This document shows, in pieces, positions 7,303-14,824 of a stretch of 64,000 bases of DNA (its first letter is position 1; each line of letters begins with the position of its first letter). The stretch is from Actinoplanes solisilvae (GTDB taxonomy: Bacteria > Actinomycetota > Actinomycetes > Mycobacteriales > Micromonosporaceae). The translations under genes were made by a program, and so were the position numbers. A model generated the notes under the pieces. That model saw only the letters and a program-made list of their open reading frames with translations, was not told where the DNA came from and searched no databases. The DNA lies in contig NZ_RJAC01000009.1 in the NCBI RefSeq assembly GCF_003999975.1, positions 186,001-250,000 on the forward strand, given 5' to 3'.

Positions 7303-7344
7303 TACTCGGTGTCACTAAGTACCGGTACAACGTATCACCGAGTA
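7303..7344. promoter_or_regulatory. Palindromic operator, probable PadR site
   Basis: A 42-bp element, symmetric at two levels. The outer arms are TACTCGGTG/CACCGAGTA (9 bp, perfect) and the centre is the perfect 10-bp palindrome GTACCGGTAC. It lies 19-60 bp upstream of the padR-like start and within the divergent region shared with the reductase gene at 7420, so it may control both. Confidence 0.65.
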
Positions 7345-7419
7345 GCTCGCGATGTCGAATGCGGCGGCCCGGCTCCGACCAGGGGGTGTAATCGGGTTCG
7401 AAGCAGAGGAGACACGATC

Positions 7420-8019
7420 ATGGGTACGGTCAGCACGGGCGCGACGATGTCGATCGACGGCTTCATCGCGGGGCCCGAGGACAGCGGCTTCGACCTGCTG
7501 TTCCAGTGGTACGGCAACGGCGACGTCGAAACACCGTCGGGCAGCCCGACCATCCCGCCGCTGCGCATGTCGGCGGCGAGCACCGAACTGGTGCGCGATC
7601 TACGGGCTCGGATGGGCGCCCTGATCGTCGGGCGTCACCTGTACGACTTCACGAACGCGTGGGGCGGGCGCCACCCCATGAACGTCACGACGGTCGTGCT
7701 CACGCACCGTCCGCCCGAGAACCGCCCGGTCGCCGACGAGAACTTCGTATTCGTCACCGGCGGCATCGAGGAGGCGGTCGCGACGGCCCAGAAGATCGCC
7801 GGCGACCGCGAGGTGGGCGTCAACGGCGGCCAGATGGCCCGGCAGTGCCTGGAGGCCGGCCTGCTCGACGAGGTGCACGTCGACCTGGTGCCGGTGCTGC
7901 TCGGCCGGGGCACCCCGTTCTTCGGCCAGTTCGCCGGCGCGCCCCTGCAACTCGACGGCCCGGTCAGCGTCGTCGAGGGCACCGGCGTCACCCACCTGCG
8001 CTACCTGGTGCGCCGCTGA
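7420..8019 (+). CDS. RibD C-terminal / dihydrofolate-reductase-fold protein
   Basis: 199 residues from the ATG preceded by AGAGGAGACACGATC. VSTGATMSIDGFIAGPED at the N-terminus, MGALIVGRHLYDFTNAWGG and later VNGGQMARQCLEAGLLDEVHVDLVPVLLGRGTPFFG are the standard blocks of the RibD_C family. They form an NAD(P)H-binding DHFR-like fold. Cytosolic stand-alone members are presumed reductases without defined substrates. It is divergent from the PadR operon with the palindrome between, so PadR control is possible. Confidence 0.85.
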   Translation: MGTVSTGATMSIDGFIAGPEDSGFDLLFQWYGNGDVETPSGSPTIPPLRMSAASTELVRDLRARMGALIVGRHLYDFTNAWGGRHPMNVTTVVLTHRPPENRPVADENFVFVTGGIEEAVATAQKIAGDREVGVNGGQMARQCLEAGLLDEVHVDLVPVLLGRGTPFFGQFAGAPLQLDGPVSVVEGTGVTHLRYLVRR

Positions 8020-8023
8020 CCCG

Positions 8024-8056
8024 GCCGCCGCCCGTTCACCAGCAACGGGCGGCGGC
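8024..8056. terminator. Strong hairpin between convergent genes
   Basis: Perfect 13-bp inverted repeat (GCCGCCGCCCGTT / AACGGGCGGCGGC), 7-nt loop, followed by TTT on the plus strand. It ends the reductase gene and probably also the converging membrane-protein operon. Confidence 0.8.
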
Positions 8057-8065
8057 TTTCGCGGG

Positions 8066-8791
8066 TCAGGCGCGGCGCGTACGCCTTCTGGTGAACGAGA
8101 AGCCGACCAGGCCGGCGACCGCGGCGAGGATGCCGCCGGTGGCCGTCCAGACCCAGCGCGACGAGAACTCGGGCACGAAGTCCCACGACGCGCCGGACTC
8201 CGGCTCCTCGGAAGCCGCCGGCGTCGGGACGTCCGCGAGCACGGCGCCCGGGCGGTTGACCGGGTTCAGGGGTGCGGACAGTTTGCCCTGGTCGGCTCCG
8301 GTGTCGCCCATCTCGGCGGTCAGCGTGAGGTCGACCTTCACGGGCAGGCCCAGATCGCGTTCCGGCATCTCAGTCGACGACAGGCGTACGAAATAGGTCC
8401 CGGGAAGCGGATCGAGGTCGGAGGGCTCGGCCCACGAGCGCACCTGCCGCAGCCGGCAACCGAGGGTGACCTCGGCGGTGTCGGCCGTGACGATCGGGCT
8501 CTGCTCCCCCGCCACGCACGGCTGGCGGCGTCGCAGACCGTCGAAGACCTCGATCGTCCACGCCTGCGGGCCGTGCCGGTCGGACGCCGCGGGCAGCGTG
8601 ACCTTGGCCGTCAGGTCGGGCTGCTGCCCGGCGATCGTGGCGAACGACCAGTACAGGTAGTCACCGGTGACCGCGGCGACCTGCACGGGCTGACCCGCTG
8701 TCACGGGCGCGGCGGTCAGGAAGGAGGTGCCGGCGCTTCCCGCGCTCCCGGCGGGGGCCAGCAGCAGGGCGGCGGCGAGTGCGGCGTACAT
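8066..8791 (-). CDS. Exported, C-terminally membrane-anchored protein
   Basis: 241 residues from the ATG at 8791, which shares a base with the stop of the VWA gene (TGATG). An Ala/Leu-rich signal peptide (about 1-25) precedes a beta-rich extracytoplasmic region with a cysteine pair (QPCVAGEQ ... LGCRLRQV). One C-terminal helix (WTATGGILAAVAGLVGFSF) and an RRRTRRA tail finish it. The extracellular part resembles the C-terminal half of the VWA partner (both have a bound-ligand style beta domain with a YFVRLSSTE/YYRVPLQPG strand). Function is not known. It very likely forms a surface complex with the coupled VWA protein. Confidence 0.65.
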   Translation of the reverse strand: MYAALAAALLLAPAGSAGSAGTSFLTAAPVTAGQPVQVAAVTGDYLYWSFATIAGQQPDLTAKVTLPAASDRHGPQAWTIEVFDGLRRRQPCVAGEQSPIVTADTAEVTLGCRLRQVRSWAEPSDLDPLPGTYFVRLSSTEMPERDLGLPVKVDLTLTAEMGDTGADQGKLSAPLNPVNRPGAVLADVPTPAASEEPESGASWDFVPEFSSRWVWTATGGILAAVAGLVGFSFTRRRTRRA

Positions 8792-10077
8792 CAGTTCTCC
8801 CTCCACGTGGCGACCCACCAGCGGGTCAGCCAGCCGGCCAGAACACCGGCGATGAGACCGGCCACGATCAGGACCAGCAGGAACAGCCAGCCCCGCCCGA
8901 GGCCGGGGGCGTCGGGCGCGGTCGAGGCGGCGACCGTGTCGATGCTGAGCTCGAGCGGCATGCCGGGGGCGGCCGCCGGGGTCGACGACGCGAACGAGTT
9001 GCTGACGATCAGGCAGACCTCGGTGATGGCCTGTTCCGCTTCGCCGGCCTTTTCCTCCTCGCCGGCCTTCTCCTCCTCGGCTTTCCCGGCCGACCAGCGC
9101 AGACCTGACGAGATCACGTCGGCGCGGCCGCTGGCGGCGTCGAGACCGCGCACCAGTTCACGGCCGTTGGCGGTCACGGCCTTCAGCAGTACGCCGTAGT
9201 CGCGGTTGATCGGGCGGTCGAGCGCGACGCTGACCGAGGCCCGCAGCTCCTGCCCGGGCTGCAACGGCACGCGGTAGTACCGGTGCTCGCCGATCCGCTC
9301 CCGGTCGCTGTAGACGCCCGGGGACAGCGCGGGCGCCTGCTCGCACGATTTAGCGCCGGTGACCGCCGCGGGCGTGACCGGCGGCGGCACAGCAGCGCGG
9401 TCCACGAGTTGTTGCACGCGGTCGGTCAGTTCCTGCTCGCTCTTGGCCGACGCGAACGTGCCGCCGGTCGCGGTCGAGATGCAGACGAGCTGCTTGCGGG
9501 TCTTCTGGTCCGGGGTGAGGCCGAGCGTGTCCACGACCAGCTTGGTGCCCTTGGCGGCCAGCTCCCGCGCCACCGCGCACGGGTCTGGGGGCGTACACGT
9601 GTCTTCGCCGTCGGTGATGAGCACGATGCGCCGGGCCGAGCCGGCGGTGCCGAGATCTTCCGCGGCGCGACGCAGGGCCAGGCCGATCGGGGTGAAACCG
9701 GTCGGCTTCAGCTTGGCGATCGCGGCCTTGGCCTGGCCGCGGTCGACCGGGCCGACCGGGACGATCTGCTGGGTGTCCTGGCAGCCCTTCTTCTTGTCGT
9801 CGCCGGGATAGGTGGCGCCGAGCACCCGGATGCCGAGCTGCGTGGTCTCGGGCAGCGCGTCGACGACCTGGCCGAAGGCCCGCTTGGCCACCGCGATCCG
9901 GGTCTCGCCGTCGATGTCCTTGGCCCGCATCGAGCCGCTCACGTCGAGGACCAGCTCCACGCTCGGCGGCACGGCCTCCGGCTCGCCCTCGTCGGCATAG
10001 GCCGGAGCGTCACCTATCGCCCACAATGCGCTGATCATTCCGACTAATACCAGCATGGATAGTCTTTTGTGGATCAC
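8791..10077 (-). CDS. Membrane-anchored von Willebrand factor A domain protein
   Basis: 428 residues with a signal peptide (cleavage near AYADEG), a VWA domain about 35-215 with MIDAS motif DVSGSMR, the Thr of GFTPIG and the Asp of ITDGEDTC, then a beta domain (about 235-340). A Lys/Glu-repeat linker (EEEKAGEEEKAGE) and a C-terminal membrane helix (WLFLLVLIVAGLIAGVLAGWL) follow. VWA domains bind metal and mediate protein adhesion. GTG at 10077 gives the longest signal; ATG at 10056 is an alternative and neither has a clear RBS. Coupled to the next membrane protein. Confidence 0.85.
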   Translation of the reverse strand: MIHKRLSMLVLVGMISALWAIGDAPAYADEGEPEAVPPSVELVLDVSGSMRAKDIDGETRIAVAKRAFGQVVDALPETTQLGIRVLGATYPGDDKKKGCQDTQQIVPVGPVDRGQAKAAIAKLKPTGFTPIGLALRRAAEDLGTAGSARRIVLITDGEDTCTPPDPCAVARELAAKGTKLVVDTLGLTPDQKTRKQLVCISTATGGTFASAKSEQELTDRVQQLVDRAAVPPPVTPAAVTGAKSCEQAPALSPGVYSDRERIGEHRYYRVPLQPGQELRASVSVALDRPINRDYGVLLKAVTANGRELVRGLDAASGRADVISSGLRWSAGKAEEEKAGEEEKAGEAEQAITEVCLIVSNSFASSTPAAAPGMPLELSIDTVAASTAPDAPGLGRGWLFLLVLIVAGLIAGVLAGWLTRWWVATWREN

Positions 10078-10191
10078 GCGGCAAGATCATAAAGAGTCCA
10101 TCGGCGAGCATCACGCCGGGGCCGGTTGTCACGAATCGCCCGGCCTGTGTTGTCGGGACAGTGACCAACCCCGTACGGACGGAGTGAGATC

Positions 10192-10653
10192 TTGCCCGAC
10201 TTCGCCGATTTTCCGGCACCGGCCGAAGGCATTCTGGCGACGCTGTTCATCACCGTGCGCGAGTTCGCGCGGTCCCGCGACTTCTACTCCCGTGTGCTGG
10301 GCGGCACCGTCGTGATCGACGAGAACCCGTGCATCGTGAAGCTGGCCAACACGTGGATCATCATGAACCCGGGCGGGCCGCCGACGCCCGACAAGCCCGG
10401 GATCACCGTGACCGACTACGAGCCGGGCGACACGACGTCGATCTTCATGAACCTGCGGGTGGCCGACATTCAGCAGTGCTACGAGACCTGGTCGGCCCGG
10501 GGCGCTGAATTTCTGACACCGCCGATCGACCGGGGGATCGAGATCCGCTGCTACATGCGCGACCCGGACGGCTATCTCATCGAGGTCGGCCAGTCCACCG
10601 GTCTGCTGCGGGGCGAGCACGCCGAGAAACGGCCGGAGGATCTCCCGGGCTGA
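10192..10653 (+). CDS. VOC-fold (glyoxalase/bleomycin resistance-like) protein
   Basis: 153 residues, TTG start after GGAGTGAGATC. ILATLFITVREFARSRDFYSRVLGGTVV and CYMRDPDGYLIEVGQSTG are the two characteristic VOC half-domain ends; the last contains the C-terminal metal-ligand glutamate (LIEVG). Members are metal-dependent dioxygenases, isomerases or ligand-binding resistance proteins, and the substrate cannot be told here. It is cytosolic and stands alone, divergent from the VWA operon. Confidence 0.85.
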   Translation: MPDFADFPAPAEGILATLFITVREFARSRDFYSRVLGGTVVIDENPCIVKLANTWIIMNPGGPPTPDKPGITVTDYEPGDTTSIFMNLRVADIQQCYETWSARGAEFLTPPIDRGIEIRCYMRDPDGYLIEVGQSTGLLRGEHAEKRPEDLPG

Positions 10654-10748
10654 GCCGACGTGACCACCCTGCACACCGGCAGCTCGGGCCACGCGCCCGC
10701 GGTACCGCCGCCGGGCAACACCCGCACAGCCCCCGGCGGGCAGCGCCC

Positions 10749-10800
10749 CACGGCACCCGCCAGGCAACGCCCCGCACGGCACCCGCCAGGCAGTGCCCCG
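10749..10800. repeat. Tandem 26-bp repeat, two copies
   Basis: Two adjacent 26-bp units beginning CACGGCACCCGCCAGGCA that differ at two positions, with shorter GGCAGCGCC-like pieces on either side. They lie in the 188-bp gap between the VOC and phosphoesterase genes. No coding role is seen. Confidence 0.7.
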
Positions 10801-10841
10801 CACGCCCTGTCGGGAGCCGCGTGAGCACCTAAGCTCGGATC

Positions 10842-11633
10842 ATGCGCCTGGCCCACGTCACCGACCTGCACTTCGGGTCGGAGGAAGCGGCGGTGGTGGC
10901 CGGGTTGCGGGCCGACCTGATCGAGCAGAACCCCGACCGGGTGCTGGTCGGCGGCGATCTGACGATGCGGGCGCGCGACGACCAGTTCCGAGCCGCGCGG
11001 GAACTGCTCGACTCGGCCGGACGGCCCTGGACGTGCGTTCCCGGCAACCACGATCTGCCCCTCGACCGGCTGGCGCGGGCGACCAGACCCCTCGACGCGT
11101 ACGAGCGGCTGGTCGATGCCGAAGCACAGCCGACGGTGCACGACGGCGGGTTACGGGTGCTCGGGCTGAGCACTCCCCGGCCGTACCTCTGGAAGGGTGG
11201 TCTGATCGACGCGGGGCAGGCTGAGCTGATCGGTTCGGCGCTCGCGGGGGCGGCCGATCTCAAGGTGCTGTTGCTGCATCATCCGGTGTTCCACTCGCCG
11301 CAGCGGCCGCACGAGACCCTGGTGCACGGCGCCGGACGAGCCCTGCAAGCGGCGGCCGAGGCCGGCGTCGACGTGGTGCTGTGCGGGCACGATCACGTGG
11401 CCGCGCAGATCGACCTGGCGACGGTCTGGCCGGGGTTGAACCGCCGCATGATCGGCCTGATGAGCGGGACCGCCTGTTCCCGGCGCGTGCGGGCCGGCGA
11501 GAGCCAGTCCTACACCCTGCTCGACCTCGCCGGCGATCGCCTATCGATTATCGTCCGGCGATGGCGTGACGACGCTTTCCACAGCTCCGACGTGACTGTG
11601 TGGCACCGCTCCCCCGGCGGCTGGGGACCGTGA
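10842..11633 (+). CDS. Metallophosphoesterase (CpdA/Icc-like)
   Basis: 263 residues. All calcineurin-like motifs are visible: RLAHVTDLHFG (D-X-H), LVGGDLT (GDXXX), VPGNHDLP (GNHD), LLLHHPVF and CGHDHVA (GHXH). They hold a dinuclear metal centre. The order and size fit class III cyclic-nucleotide phosphodiesterases such as CpdA, but related enzymes hydrolyse other phosphodiesters. No signal peptide, so cytosolic. It converges on the methyltransferase gene across the 29-bp repeat array. Confidence 0.85.
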   Translation: MRLAHVTDLHFGSEEAAVVAGLRADLIEQNPDRVLVGGDLTMRARDDQFRAARELLDSAGRPWTCVPGNHDLPLDRLARATRPLDAYERLVDAEAQPTVHDGGLRVLGLSTPRPYLWKGGLIDAGQAELIGSALAGAADLKVLLLHHPVFHSPQRPHETLVHGAGRALQAAAEAGVDVVLCGHDHVAAQIDLATVWPGLNRRMIGLMSGTACSRRVRAGESQSYTLLDLAGDRLSIIVRRWRDDAFHSSDVTVWHRSPGGWGP

Positions 11634-11641
11634 CCGTTCGC

Positions 11642-11815
11642 GCCGTCACGCTCCCGGTTTGACGGCGCGGGCCGTCACGCTCCCGGTTTGACGGCGCGGG
11701 CCGTCACGCTCCCGGTTTGACGGCGCGCGCCGTCACGCTCCCGGTTTGACGGCGCGGGCCGTCACGCTCCCGGTTTGACGGCGCGCGCCGTCACGCTCCC
11801 GGTTTGACGGCGCGG
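11642..11815. repeat. Six tandem 29-bp palindromic repeats at a convergent gene junction
   Basis: Six copies start at 11642, 11671, 11700, 11729, 11758 and 11787. Units differ only at one spot, so the junction reads TGACGGCGCGGGCCGTCA or TGACGGCGCGCGCCGTCA, both near-perfect hairpins. The last unit contains the final codons and stop of the methyltransferase (RAVKPGA, stop), so the array is a serial duplication of that gene's 3' end. Because 29 is not a multiple of three, successive copies offer the same stop in successive frames. It may be a multiple bidirectional terminator. Confidence 0.9.
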
Positions 11816-12576
11816 GTCGCGAAGTAGCCGGGCAGCCAGCCCGCGGTGGCGTCCGAGTGGTGCGGCGCCTCCTCGAACCCGGTGATGACGAAGCCCGCGG
11901 CGAGCTGGCCGCCGAGCTGCTCGGCCATGCTGTGGCTGTACTCCAGCGGCGCGTCCGCGCCGAAGAGCCGCTCGCGTTCCTCGGCCGGGAAGTGCGTGAC
12001 GTCGCTGTACGGCAGCCGGTGCCGCACCACCAGTTCGCCGCGCTGGTCCAGCGCCTCGTGATCGAACAGGTAGACGTCCGGGTTGAGGAAACCGCACAGC
12101 AGCGCCCCGCCCGGCCGCAGCACCCGGAACGACTCCCGCCACACCGGGGCCAGCTCGGGGACGAACAGGTTCGAGACCGGGTTGAAGACCAGGTCGAACG
12201 AGGAGTCGGCGAACGCCGACAGGTCGCGCATGTCGCCGAGCATCGTCCGCAGCGGCACGTCGTCCCGCCGGGCGACCAGCTCGTCCTGCTCGAGCTGGCG
12301 CGGCGAGTTGTCCAGCACGGTGACCCGGGCCCCGGCCGCGGCGAGCGTCGGCCCTTGCTGGCCGCCGCCGGAGGCCAGGCACAACACGTCCACGCCGGAC
12401 AGATCGGCGGGGAACCAGGAGCGGTCCACGGGTTGGTAGCCGATGAGCACGACCGACCAGTCACCGGCGCGGGCTTTGGCGACCGTCTCCGCGGAGATCG
12501 GCCGCGACCACTCGTTGCCCTGCTCGACCTGCCGGTCCCAGGCCACGCGGTTGTGCGCCACTGGATCAACACTCAT
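11791..12576 (-). CDS. Class I SAM-dependent methyltransferase
   Basis: 261 residues. Motif I is VDVLCLASGGGQQGPTLA, motif II VTVLDNSPRQLEQDELV, then GDMRDLSAF, FDLVFNPVSNLFV and the post-motif block LRPGGALLCGFLNP. This is a Rossmann-fold Methyltransf_11-type enzyme. The substrate is unknown; the N-terminal VAHNRVAWDRQVEQGNEWSRP is typical of cytosolic small-molecule methyltransferases. The gene ends inside the 29-bp repeat array. The shift of stop among frames means loss or gain of repeats need not alter the protein. Confidence 0.9.
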   Translation of the reverse strand: MSVDPVAHNRVAWDRQVEQGNEWSRPISAETVAKARAGDWSVVLIGYQPVDRSWFPADLSGVDVLCLASGGGQQGPTLAAAGARVTVLDNSPRQLEQDELVARRDDVPLRTMLGDMRDLSAFADSSFDLVFNPVSNLFVPELAPVWRESFRVLRPGGALLCGFLNPDVYLFDHEALDQRGELVVRHRLPYSDVTHFPAEERERLFGADAPLEYSHSMAEQLGGQLAAGFVITGFEEAPHHSDATAGWLPGYFATRAVKPGA

Positions 12577-12666
12577 CCGCCCACGCTATCCGCGCCCCGG
12601 ACGTCGACGCGTACAGGGTGGGGATGTGGCGGCCCCGCAGATTCGGCTGCCGCATGACTGTCCGCT

Positions 12667-13575
12667 GTGTACGGTGCCCGCTACCATCCCCGCGTGGGAG
12701 AAGACCTGACGAGCCGGCTCTACGGCCTTGCCTGGCGGGTCACGCCGCGGTTGCCCGGCCCGATCGCCGCGCTCGTCTTCGATTCCGTCGCCGCCGGGAT
12801 GCGCTGGTCCGGCGCAGGCGGGGTACACCAACTGCGGGTCAACCTGGCCCAGGTGCTCGGGCAGGCCGTCGACAGTCCCGCCGTGACCGCTGCGGCCGCC
12901 CGGGGCGTGCGCTCCTATCTGCGTTACTGGCGGGAGTTCTTCGCGCTCGCCGGCTGGAGCCGCGACCGGATCCGCGACGCCGTGGTCTTCGAGTCGTTGG
13001 ACCGGGTGACCGCCGCCCGCGACGCCGGCCGCGGGGTGGTGCTGGCGCTGCCGCACAGCGGCAACTGGGACCTGGCCGGAGCCGCGCTGGTGCTGAGCGG
13101 GCACCGGTTCACCACGGTCGCGCAACGGCTGCGCCCGGAGCAGCTCTATCAGCGGTTCGTGAGCCACCGTGCGGCGCTCGGCATCGAGGTGCTCCCCGCC
13201 GACGAGACCCGGCGGGCGGTCACCACGCTCACCCGGCGGCTGCGTGCCGGCGAGGTGGTGTGCCTGGTCGCTGACCGGGACACGTCCGCGGCCGGCATCG
13301 GCGTGCGGTTCTGCGGTGGGCCGACGACGTTCCCGGCCGGGCCCGCGCAGCTGGCGTTGCGCACCGGGGCCGCGCTGCTGCCGGCGTCGCTCTGGTACGA
13401 CGGTCCGCGGTTGCGGATCCGGATCCACCCGGAGATCGTCCCGTGCGGTGACGGCACCACCCGGGCCCGGGTGGCGGCTATGACGCAGCAGCTGGCCGAC
13501 GTCTTCACGAGCGCCGTCCGCCGGCATCCGCACGACTGGCACGTGCTGCAACCGGTCTGGCCGGGCACCACCTGA
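12667..13575 (+). CDS. Lysophospholipid/PIM acyltransferase of the HtrB/PatA family
   Basis: 302 residues from GTG 12667; GTG 12694 (GEDLTSRLYGLAWR) matches family starts better and may be the true one. LALPHSGNWDLAGAAL holds the HX4D catalytic motif, followed by RLRPEQLYQRFVSHRAALGIEVLP, VVCLVADRD and FPAGPAQLALRTGAALLPASLWY. These are the hallmarks of lipid A lauroyl acyltransferase-like enzymes, which in actinobacteria include the phosphatidylinositol mannoside acyltransferase PatA. It is presumed to act on glycolipid at the inner face of the membrane. It stands apart from the usual pgsA/pimA neighbours, so the substrate is open. Confidence 0.8.
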   Translation: MYGARYHPRVGEDLTSRLYGLAWRVTPRLPGPIAALVFDSVAAGMRWSGAGGVHQLRVNLAQVLGQAVDSPAVTAAAARGVRSYLRYWREFFALAGWSRDRIRDAVVFESLDRVTAARDAGRGVVLALPHSGNWDLAGAALVLSGHRFTTVAQRLRPEQLYQRFVSHRAALGIEVLPADETRRAVTTLTRRLRAGEVVCLVADRDTSAAGIGVRFCGGPTTFPAGPAQLALRTGAALLPASLWYDGPRLRIRIHPEIVPCGDGTTRARVAAMTQQLADVFTSAVRRHPHDWHVLQPVWPGTT

Positions 13576-13582
13576 CCAGGGT

Positions 13583-14824
13583 TCAGAACGCCGGCTGGCC
13601 TGAGGCGACGCGGACGAGGGCGTTCAGGTCGCGGCGGGTCAGGGCGGCGGCGCGGCGGCCGGGGGTGAGGTGGCGGGGGACGCGGACGCGCAGCGCGCCG
13701 GGCAGGGACGTGAACCTCAGCGGCGGGGTCAGCAGCATCGCCTCGCCGTCGACCCCGGCCGGGACGTCGGCGGCCGAGTGCACCTCGAAGGACGGCGCTG
13801 CCCACTCCCCGCCCCGGCGGGCGCCGAGCGCGGTCACGACGCCGAGCGTGCCCGTGTCGAGGCGCGGGCGACCGCCGGCCCGGCCGACGCGCGTCAGGTC
13901 GTACGGGTTGTTGGACACCAGCACGAGTGACACGCCGCCCGAGACGCGGCCGCCGGGGCCGTCGAACGACAGGTCGAGCGGTGCGGCGGCCGGGCCGAGC
14001 AGATCGGGCAGCCGCCTCCCCCACGTACGGATCTTGGCTCGGCGGTAGCCCTTGGACCGCACCACCTCGGCGTAGACGCCCAGCGAGACGTTGTTCACGA
14101 AGATCTGCCCGTTGACCGAGCCCAGGTCGACGACCCGCTCGACCCCGTCGGTGAAGGCGTCCAGCGCGGCCGCCACGTCGGACCGGTCGAGGCCGAGATC
14201 GAGCGCGAAGTGGTTGCGGGTGCCGGCCGGCACGCAGACGTAGGCCACGCCGTGCCGGCGAGCCGTGGCCGCGACCAGCGCCTGCGACCCGTCACCGCCG
14301 GCCATGCCGAGCACGTCCGCGCCCTCGCAGATCGCGCGTTCGGCCAGTTCGGCCAGGTCGTCGCCGGGCATGAGGGTGACCGTCTTGATCCCGCGCGAGG
14401 ATGCCGCGGCGGCCAGCCCGGCTCGTTCGGCCGCGCCGTCGCCGGACCGCGGATTGATCAGCAGGACGGGGTTACGGGCCGCCCCGACCGAGGAGCCGTG
14501 CGACACGTGCGACGGACCGAGCGCATAGCGGCCCGCGACCGCGAACACGATCAGCATGACCGCCTGCGTCAGGAACAGCGACAGCCCGAGCAGCACGACG
14601 AGGAGGACGCCCAGCGCCACCACCAGCACGGCGAGCCAGCGCAGCAGCCCCCGGCGCGTCAGGGCGTACCAGGCCCCGACAGTCACGACCGCGACCGAGG
14701 CCGCAAAAAGCAGGAAATTTCCGAAGTGCTGGACGGTGGTCTCGAGGGCGGCGGCGATCGCCAGCAGCGGCGCGCCGAGGGCGATCACCGCTGCCGCACG
14801 CCGCCCTCCGCTCGGCGGCGTCAC
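13583..14824 (-). CDS. Diacylglycerol kinase-family lipid kinase with N-terminal membrane domain
   Basis: 413 residues. The GTG start at 14824 overlaps the PBP stop by four bases (GTGA); the open frame upstream is the antisense-like interior of the PBP gene. Residues 1-115 form about four membrane helices. From PVLLINPRSGDGAAE onward is the DAGK catalytic domain: VLGMAGGDGSQALVAATA (GGDG), VPAGTRNHFALDLGLD and VNNVSLGVYAEV. This fold phosphorylates diacylglycerol, sphingoid bases or similar lipids. Coupled translation with a cell-wall synthase suggests an envelope role, perhaps recycling lipid released during wall or glycopolymer assembly. Confidence 0.85.
   Translation of the reverse strand: MTPPSGGRRAAAVIALGAPLLAIAAALETTVQHFGNFLLFAASVAVVTVGAWYALTRRGLLRWLAVLVVALGVLLVVLLGLSLFLTQAVMLIVFAVAGRYALGPSHVSHGSSVGAARNPVLLINPRSGDGAAERAGLAAAASSRGIKTVTLMPGDDLAELAERAICEGADVLGMAGGDGSQALVAATARRHGVAYVCVPAGTRNHFALDLGLDRSDVAAALDAFTDGVERVVDLGSVNGQIFVNNVSLGVYAEVVRSKGYRRAKIRTWGRRLPDLLGPAAAPLDLSFDGPGGRVSGGVSLVLVSNNPYDLTRVGRAGGRPRLDTGTLGVVTALGARRGGEWAAPSFEVHSAADVPAGVDGEAMLLTPPLRFTSLPGALRVRVPRHLTPGRRAAALTRRDLNALVRVASGQPAF

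Noticed and set aside
10734..10805. CRISPR-like array at the 26-bp repeats
   Set aside because: Only two directly adjacent copies with no spacers, and no cas genes.
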